In this document: positions 56,767-64,000 of the stretch, one piece after another | How positions within the stretch are numbered: position 1 is the stretch's first letter | Layout: every line of letters starts with the position of its first letter | Source: Amyelois transitella | Taxonomy: Eukaryota > Arthropoda > Insecta > Lepidoptera > Pyralidae | Length of the DNA: 64,000 nt | Direction of reading: 5' to 3' | NCBI RefSeq assembly: GCF_032362555.1 | Contig: NC_083528.1 | Coordinates: 4,464,001 to 4,528,000, forward strand | Program-made: the position numbers and the translations under genes | The notes under the pieces: model-generated | Databases searched by the model: none | The model's input: only the letters and a program-made list of their open reading frames with translations | What the model was told of the DNA's origin: nothing

Positions 56767-59211
56767 GTGAGGATTTGGGCCCATCACCTGTTGTTTTGAT
56801 AGATTTTGTGATAAAAAGTACATAACTGCTCGCGGTTTACGCACGTTGACCGCCTACAATGCTTGCTTTTTTAAATAGTAATTGAAACGGTTTGGTTTAT
56901 TATTATAATCTTTACTGGACCGGTTAAGAATAAGTGACCTACATCTTCATTTAGGCTGCCTGTGCGTGCGAAATGGGAGTAGTAAATCCATAAATAAAAT
57001 TTTCCCACGCCCATCTGGGAGGTACCTACCTGATTTCTATGATAACTAAGAGATACCTCCGGACACGATTGATATTTTGTTGGCTCATAAACATTATCAT
57101 TTTTATTTTTATTGCTGTTATCATTAAATAGTATTCAGTCCATTATACCTAACTACTTACTACATATATCTATCAATTTAGAGACTACAAATGACATTTC
57201 TAGTTGTAAAAGTGAAATAGAACTAGCAATTGTAACTAAAATAATTTTATCAAAATTATTAATTATTTGAAGGAACATGATCTCTTTTAAATAGGTCTTT
57301 GTCACAACACACCCGCCCATACACTTTTTTGTCTCTTGACATACCTACCTACCTTTAAACATAATTTCATTAAACTGGGACAACGCTTTCTGTGCGAAAA
57401 CTGTTGCCAAAGAGAAAATTGGATCAAATTTAAGGCAAAGACCTCATTTCCATTTAATTCGGTGAATGACCTCAGTGCTATAAGTACTTAAGTCTGGACC
57501 CCTATCTGTTGCCAGCCGGTTCTTGACATGCGCAATAGCTAGGACAGGGAACAAACACGCATAATTTTTCTCCCTGGTGGAATAGGCGTTGCAGATATCG
57601 TAATAATGTATTAGGTTTATTGGTTTAACAAATATTTCTTTAATAAGATCCTTGGAATTTCATTGTATTTTATAGAAATTGACTGATATGGTTATTAACA
57701 CATAGGCACCTATTACTTGAGGTGGGGAGTAAAATTTGGCAATTACGTTAATTAGAGACTTTAGCAGAGCACTTGTGAATCTCACATTTAGTGCTCACTA
57801 AATTCGCTAAAAACAGAACGGAACCCATGGTTCAAAAATTCATTCCGAATAACCAAAAAAAAAAAATTAAAAAAAAAAAAGGTTGTTTTATTAAGTACCT
57901 ACTTATATTTTTGTAATTACCTATTTTGAAGTTATTTATCACGTAAAATGTGTTTTTAACAAATAATTTAAAAATATATGGGAGTGTTCACCTGGCATTA
58001 ATTGTTGTAATGTGTCCAATGACATCACTACCAAAATAGGTTACACCGTAAGTCATTAAAACTATTGGCAACAAGTGTACTTCCGAAAAAAGAAAATTAC
58101 ATATTCCAATTTCAAATTTATTTTATTCGTACAATAATTATATTATGTACATAATTTAAGAAATCATGATTGCATTATGGATCCAATATGGATTAGGTAC
58201 CTACACCTGTAATGATTGTGGACCTGATTTACCCAACACAGGATCGTAATCAAAGGTGAACCCCGGGCTCCTGTTTAGAAAGCTGACAATGTTACAGAGG
58301 CCAGGAGGTAGAATATTACCTACCTTTGTAGTTCACGTCGCTATAAAAAGAATCGTAATTGCTTCGAAACAAAATTACGGTTGAGTCGAAATTTAACGAC
58401 ACGCTAAAACGATCGACCTTGAATTGTAAGTGTTGCTTAATAAAGTTTTCGTTTTCTCTCTTCATACATACATAAAACCTCTGTCGATGGGGTAAGCAAA
58501 GACTTATATCTTAATAAAGGTTGATTGAACAAAGCAATAGTTAGCGGATTATAACATAGCCTTTTAAACAGGCGTAAGTAAATTCAGTCGGGTGATGCAA
58601 ATTTAATTATTTTTTCCCCTCTGCGGCGCTAGTAGTCACCAAAACAAATATGGCGTCAAACAGCTTGCACAGAAAGCATTAGTTTTCTAGATGGAATTAA
58701 TTTTCTTTGTGATAAAATTTAGGGAAATTCCTTTCTAAGTGTGATACATCGTACGATAAACATACGTTTAACGTACGATGATTAATATACGTTTATCGTA
58801 GGATATATTTAGTAGGATTGTAACTAGACTTTCGGACAATACTAAAGGGCTCGCATTTAAATCAGCGAAGCGTTACACTTTCACTTAACCTCAGTGGATG
58901 CGCCCGCGCACGTCACTAACCCATAAATCTTTACGATCCTTTGTGAAGGGGAGAACCCCATACACGAAAGTTGGCGAGAATAACTGCCACATGTGGCTTC
59001 ATGGTTTAACTCATATCCATACTAATAAAAGGGAAAAGATTTGTATTTTTGTTTGTAGCTAATAAACTCAAAAACGACAGTAACGATTTTGATGATAATC
59101 ACCACAGGGTCAAACAATATATTACTGAGTTATACTAAGGCTTTTTCTAAAAACCCACGGGAGCGAAGCCTCGCGCAAAAGCTAGGTTATTCAGGAATAA
59201 AACTTACTTGC

Positions 59212-59310
59212 CCCCGTGGCACGCGCGACGCCGTTTTTATCGCAGGAAAAACTATAGCTGTCCCGTTTCACATCATAAAACAAAGCGAAATAGCAATAAT
59301 TACGGGGGCT
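59212..59310. mobile_element. GC-rich palindromic MITE
   Basis: GCCCCCGTGGCACGCGCGAC at the left is answered by ATTACGGGGGC at the right, so the outer ends CCCCCGT/ACGGGGG belong to the family. Confidence 0.72.
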
Positions 59311-59830
59311 GATACGGATGATTACGGAGTAATGCTTCATTCATCGTCACCATTCTTCTGGCGTTAGTGTCGGAGTCCTCACTACTCTGGAGACGCACCC
59401 GGGGTTCTTGTAAGAATCTACTGAAATAATTCTCTTGTAGGAACAAGTCTACCATTTCTTTATTACGTGATATTTTTACAATAAAGAGTTTACCAGATAA
59501 CTCTAACAAGGTAGTGCTATAACAGATATACATACATTGCATGCTTGCCAAAAACAAACTCATAGCAACAGCAATTAACATTGACAAGCATTTAGCAAAA
59601 GACATTTGGAATAATTATAAAACCATCACGCCTAAATTATCATTAGAATTGGCGCGACCAAGGCCGGCCAAATGAGAAATGGTACGGTGGGTACTTATAT
59701 TAAAAATTATCATCTTAATAAATTGATATATTGACGTCCAAAAAAGTAGCCATAATCATCTTCCTGTTAGAATCCCTCAGGAGAGGAACCCAGGGTCCAC
59801 TTTGTGACCGCGCTGCTGCAATGAGTAAAT

Positions 59831-60143
59831 CAGGTTGTAGGAAGTATAGATTGTAAAGTTATTTATTCCTACAACTGGTGACCCCTAAGAACACGGAATT
59901 TGCAAGAGGATGTCGGATGACGATAAGAAGAATGTAACCATACGTACTAAAACACAACCTAGAGTGGTGAAATCCAATTTTGAGGACGCGTCGTCTGACA
60001 CGACTTCTACGACGGCTCCTGTGTTTGTACCATCAGCGCCCGTACATATGAAAATTCTTCCGTTTTGGCCTGAAAAACCGGCGATATGGTTCGCGCAAGT
60101 TGTAGGAAGTATAGTTATTAAAGTTAGTTGTTCCTACACAGGT
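59831..60143 (+). mobile_element. 303-bp internally deleted LTR retrotransposon with 38-bp LTRs
   Basis: CAGGT at 59831-59835 and 60139-60143 is a 5-bp target duplication. The LTRs 59836-59873 and 60101-60138 both start TGTAGGAAGTATAG and end TTCCTACA; they are the same length with about six differences. A primer-binding site TGGTGACCCCTAAG begins two bases after the left LTR. Between them is only the start of gag. It is inserted in an S2 SINE. Confidence 0.75.
59910..60100 (+). pseudogene. Truncated gag start of a Ty3/gypsy-like element
   Basis: About 64 residues from MSDDDKKNVTIRTK to PFWPEKPAIWFAQV, the conserved opening of the gag capsid region in insect gypsy-type elements. The frame then runs straight into the right LTR, so capsid, nucleocapsid and pol are all absent. 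It cannot be functional alone. Confidence 0.72.
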
Positions 60144-60911
60144 CTTAAATTAAGTGACTCCCGGCCGACCTTCGCAAACTTTGTACAACATCACTCATAA
60201 TATATCATGCTTACACATTCAATTGCCTGAATGTACAGGTTTTCTCACAGTGTTTTTCCATCATTAAGCCACCCTTTACTACTGCGAATTATTACAAGCT
60301 TAACCCGAAATCCTCATCCGGTCGTAGCGTGACGTTTCAGTCTTTTTGATACTGTAGGCTCTGTCTACCGCGTTAGGAATAAAGATGGTCTGAGCTGAGA
60401 GGTGTGACAATTATTTTATAGGCCACCTACCTGACAATATTCTACCTTAGATACATGATATATCATTAAATAATTAATAAGTACTATTATTACAAATTTG
60501 AAAGTGTGTTTGTCCGTCTTTCACGGCAATACACCTAAACCGGTCACAATGAAATTTCGCATACGTATAGAGTACGGAAAAAGACAAAGGGTACTTTACA
60601 CGCGTGCGGAACTGCGGGAGAAAGCGAGTTAATTTATAATTAACAAGTTTCCTTACAGTCAAGGTCACCAAATTAGATTTCCCATTGTCCTTTAGGAAAG
60701 AATCAGAGTTTATTGATTTCTTCCCTGCTCATGCGTAAATCCTTATCTAACTGTAGATAAGGTTAGGCAAGTGATTGACAGTTTATCGATACGAATCCAT
60801 GATATAATTTCCGATAGAATATCACGAGACCACTGTCTCCAACTTACCCTGACCGTGTTATAAGAGTATCTAAACGTGCTTAAAAGACCATTCAGTTCGT
60901 TCAGACGTTCA

Positions 60912-61090
60912 GGTTTATGGCTTAATGGTAGAATTGAGATTCAAGTAGTGATAGGTTGCTAGCCCGTCGCCTATAAGAAGAATCCGAAGTTTATAAGCCC
61001 TTAGTCTTTATCCCTTAGGCGCCTTTTACGACATCAATGCGAAAAAGATGGAGTGATCTTATTCTGAAGTGAAGAAAACCACACGGCACT
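60912..61090 (-). mobile_element. S1 SINE, head part
   Basis: Matches from GGCTTAATGGTAGAATTGAG to CACACGGCAC. Confidence 0.75.
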
Positions 61091-62349
61091 GTATGTTTAC
61101 TGTGTACATGAATTCGTAAATAAAGATTAGAACTACTATGATATATACATATATGATCAGACGCCGCAAAGACAGCAACATATTCGGTCTTAAACATACA
61201 TCCCTAAAATCGCTAAAATATCTTTCCCGGAGGGGTAGGCAGAGAATACTTTATGCACTCTTTCTACTTGCCACGATCCTTGCAACCTTACTGCCTTTTT
61301 TATGCTGTTCTTTCTATCTAAAACTTTACAAATTTCTACTAATCCCTGATATCTTTGCAAAATTTTATAACTTACTATACTTTTAACTTTACCAAATTAT
61401 ATATTATCGTTTGTACAAACACGCCATGTTTACAATATCAATACAAGTTTGGTCAAAGGATAATGCTATAATATAGTAATAGTCGTAAATGTATGTAGTT
61501 TACGAGTAATAACGCATTCTACTTGCTAATAATATTCTATCACAACTTTTTAATCAAAAAACGTAGTGTAAATACTTTTTCAAAGGTTACGCACACGTTG
61601 TTTGACAACCTTAGTCTCTGCCTACTCCTGTGGGGATAAATATATGATGATTACAACACTAAACAAGTGAAAATGAGTTATTTCCTTATTCGCACTGTTA
61701 AATTTGTGCAGTTCCCACGGGTAACCAAGGGAATTTACCTTATAAACATACATATCATCACGTCTATTCCCCTTGCGGAGTAGACAGAACCAACAATCTT
61801 GAAAAGACTGAAAGGTCTCGATCAGTTGTTCCACCTTATAAAGTGATATGAAGTTTGTTCTTTCCCATCACGTTTCTGTGAAATTATTATATATAAACAA
61901 ATAGTCAACAAGATTTATCAAAAATCTTTTATTCCATATCATTCGAAAAATGTCACACCACCGTTAAATACATGAATGGTATGGAGTGCCACACTTTTAA
62001 GTTTTTGTAAAGTCTGATAAGTTTGACATACTTAAATCGCGATACTGTAAAAAGAAATGACAAGCAAACAAACAAACAATCGGACAAACTGGCTATCAGA
62101 ACGAAACTAGGTAGAAAGATTCCGTTTTGTCATTAATTACGGAACCCTAAAAACTAAACTTCAAATACATATAATCAAATATAATCCATCTATTTTATTA
62201 AACGGTTTTATTTAGCTCACCCCGTTTGTTTTATTCTTGGGTCAAATTTAGTAATTCAAATTTCACCCTCTTCCTGTCAACCGATTAATCTGAAATTTTG
62301 TATACACTTTGGATTTTGGTGACAATATAATTATGTTTATTCATTATCA

Positions 62350-62590
62350 TTATAAATTCAAGATGGCCGCCGTTACAAAATGGCGGATAATTTAGGTTTC
62401 ATTAATCCCATCAATATGGGTATCAAATGAAAGGGCTCAACAAGCAGAATACAGTATACTATAAAAAATTGAAATCCAAGATGGCGGCCTCTACAAAATG
62501 GCGGATAACTTAGGTTTTATCAATCCCATCAACATGGGTATCAAATGAAAGGTCTCAACAAGTAGAATACAATTTACTATTCAAAATTAA
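62350..62590 (+). repeat. Two tandem 118-bp units with ATCAAATGAAAGG
   Basis: CAAGATGGCCGCCGTTACAA and CCAAGATGGCGGCCTCTACA start units about 118 bp apart. Both continue ATGGCGGATAA, ATCCCATCAA and GGGTATCAAATGAAAGG, and end near CAACAAG-AGAATACA. Confidence 0.8.
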
Positions 62591-62652
62591 AATCTAAGCA
62601 GTGGGATAAAATGTGAATTAAACAGAATGCGAAATAAAAACTAAAAACTAGA

Positions 62653-63327
62653 AAATAAAAATAGGTAAAAAAACTTTTTAAGTTAAACGGTTTTATGTTA
62701 AACATACATTGCAATGTTTAATATAAATGTACTAAAAACCAAAAAATAATAAAATAGATACAGTCGTGGGAATTATAAACATATGCATAGACTAGACTAA
62801 AATAAAACCGTGGGGCACGTCAATTGTCTACAAATTATAGACTTAATGTGCGATAGAAGAATCGTTTAATTCGTCGTTAGGCAGTTGGCCCGCAGACGGT
62901 GCGCAAATTACTTACTATTTTGCTGGCTAGCGAGGAATCGTTTCACTGCTCGTAGTTTGTCTTTAATCGACAAAACTTATGATAAAAGTACTACTCGCTC
63001 AACATTATGAAACCCTAAAACTCGCTTAATCGAGCTTGCTAACTTGTTTCCACATTCTAGCCCTACTTATCACACGTCCATCGTTGTCGGTTGAACAACT
63101 GCCTAATTTTAGTGTAACATTACAAAACAAACATTTTAATCAACGATTGTAGACAATTGACGTGCCCCACGGTTTTATTTTAGTCTAGTCTATGCATATG
63201 TTTATAATTCCCACGACTGTATCTATTTTATTATTTTTTGGTTTTTAGTACATTTATATTAAACATTGCAATGTATGTTTAACATAAAACCGTTTAACTT
63301 AAAAAGTTTTTTTACCTATTTTTATTT
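62653..63327. repeat. Perfect 181-bp inverted repeat with 313-bp spacer
   Basis: Arms 62653-62833 and 63147-63327 are reverse complements at every base I compared. Outer ends read AAATAAAAATAGG, inner ends CAATTGTCTACAA. The spacer is different, more GC-rich DNA with its own 11-bp inverted pair (TTAGGCAGTTG near 62878 and CAACTGCCTAA near 63097). There is no ORF and no clear flanking duplication. It could be a fold-back transposon, a hairpin-RNA source, or an assembly artefact. Confidence 0.88.
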
Positions 63328-63545
63328 GACATCTAATCGATCAATATTTTTGAGAGAGTTGAAACGTGTGCACATTTTCATCAATGTCTCTTGAATCCGA
63401 ATTAATTAATATTTAAATATATTTCTGTGGTCTAATTCCTTCAAATGTTTTCAATCATTGTTATTGCTTCTGACAAAACTCCGTCCGCGTGAGGACAGCA
63501 ACGATGACATAAGTATGTTGTTTGATGCCTCTGTAATAATATTTA

Positions 63546-63683
63546 TACATACATATAATCACGTCTATATCCCTGGCGGGGTAGACAGAGCCAACAAAAT
63601 ACTGATAGGCCACGTTCGGCTGTTTGGCTTACTGATAGTATTGAGATTCATATAAAGTGACAGGTTGCTAGCCAGTTGACAGG
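63546..63683 (-). mobile_element. S1 SINE fragment joined to a LINE fragment
   Basis: S1 tail half up to GTGACAGGTTGCTAGCCA, then LINE 3' sequence with no spacer. Confidence 0.78.
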
Positions 63684-63977
63684 GTATGTTGAGATGGTCA
63701 TGTGGAGAGGATGAATGAAAACAGGTTGACTAAGCAGATATACAAGGAGAGTGTGGAGGGAAAGGTCGGAGTGGGAAGACCTAGACGAACGTATCTTGAT
63801 CAAATTAAGGACGTCCTGGTAAAGGGTCAGGTCAAAAGTACCCGAAACCGCCGAGCTTGCATGAAGAGAGTTATGAATGTGGATGAAGCGAAGGAAATAT
63901 GCAGAGATCGTGGCAAGTGGAAAGAGGTAGTCTCGGCCTTCCCCTCCGGAAAAGAGGCGTGATTTTATGTATGTATG
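63684..63977 (+). mobile_element. LINE 3' fragment
   Basis: The last ~86 codons of the same LINE (from [19 protein letters not shown] sequence to FPSGKEA and TGA) plus GATTTTATGTATGTATGT, very close to the copy at 21300-21600. It abuts an S1 fragment ending at 63683. A dropped base near its left end breaks the MLRWFGHVE motif. Confidence 0.85.
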
Positions 63978-64000
63978 TTGCTAGCCCGTCGCCTAAAATA

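Larger units (their letters stand above)
59768..60270 (-). mobile_element. tRNA-derived SINE (S2) interrupted by an LTR element
   Basis: Left part AGGAACCCAGGGTCCACTTT to GAGTAAATCAGGT, right part CAGGTCTTAAATTAAGTGAC to GAATGTACAGGTTTTCTCAC. The S2 body is contiguous if 59836-60143 is removed. Confidence 0.75.
56767..62340. other. Gene-free stretch right of the candidate exon
   Basis: AT-rich DNA with repeat fragments listed separately and an A-rich run at 57848-57880. A palindromic cluster of TACGATAAACGTA-type words lies at 58748-58802. No exon is recognised. Confidence 0.35.

Noticed and set aside
62653..63327. Calling the 181-bp inverted repeat a Polinton/Maverick terminus or viral inverted terminal repeat
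   Set aside because: Only 313 bp lies between the arms, with no integrase, polymerase or capsid-like frame, so no such claim can be supported.

Overview
The window looks like nuclear DNA of a moth or butterfly (Lepidoptera). It is AT-rich, its genes are split by GT-AG introns, and its introns and intergenic DNA are crowded with short retroposons ending in (ATGT)n, tRNA-derived SINEs, MITEs and an RTE-like LINE. No bacterial, organellar or viral genome segment is seen.

Layout. (1) 76-2197, minus strand: the first three coding exons of a Cys-loop, pHCl-type chloride channel; the rest lies beyond the left edge. (2) 8089-12455, minus, with a probable 5' UTR exon near 13048-13109: an intact four-exon gene for a 1,140-residue protein made almost entirely of nine tandem Myb/SANT-MADF-like domains. 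I do not recognise it as any named protein. (3) 17041-50911, minus: a complete M13 metallopeptidase (neprilysin/ECE-like), 13 common exons plus two alternative first coding exons (50801-50911 and 44143-44427) that give different cytoplasmic tails (777 or 835 residues). (4) 56722-56766, plus: a candidate first coding exon of an unidentified gene pointing right. Exon joins were worked out by hand; every junction used is GT-AG and keeps frame.

Mobile DNA. The commonest repeat (called S1 here, about 260 bp) shares its last ~44 nt and (ATGT)n tail with the LINE at 18967-21622, and two copies have perfect 14-15 bp target duplications. S1 is therefore probably a SINE moved by that LINE family. The LINE copy is 5'-truncated but keeps an open 870-codon EN-RT frame, and it sits inside an S1 copy inside neprilysin intron 11. 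Other elements are tRNA SINEs (S2), a 550-bp ATCGAT-rich MITE with a 10-bp target duplication next to the SANT gene, two ~470-bp mariner-like MITEs, five GC-rich palindromic MITEs, a 1.24-kb GCGCT-rich TIR element, a 303-bp internally deleted LTR element with 38-bp LTRs and a 5-bp target duplication, and a perfect 181-bp inverted repeat at 62653-63327.

The genes show no operon-like or pathway link; they are ordinary neighbours on one chromosome arm. The least familiar items are the nine-domain SANT protein and the perfect long inverted repeat.
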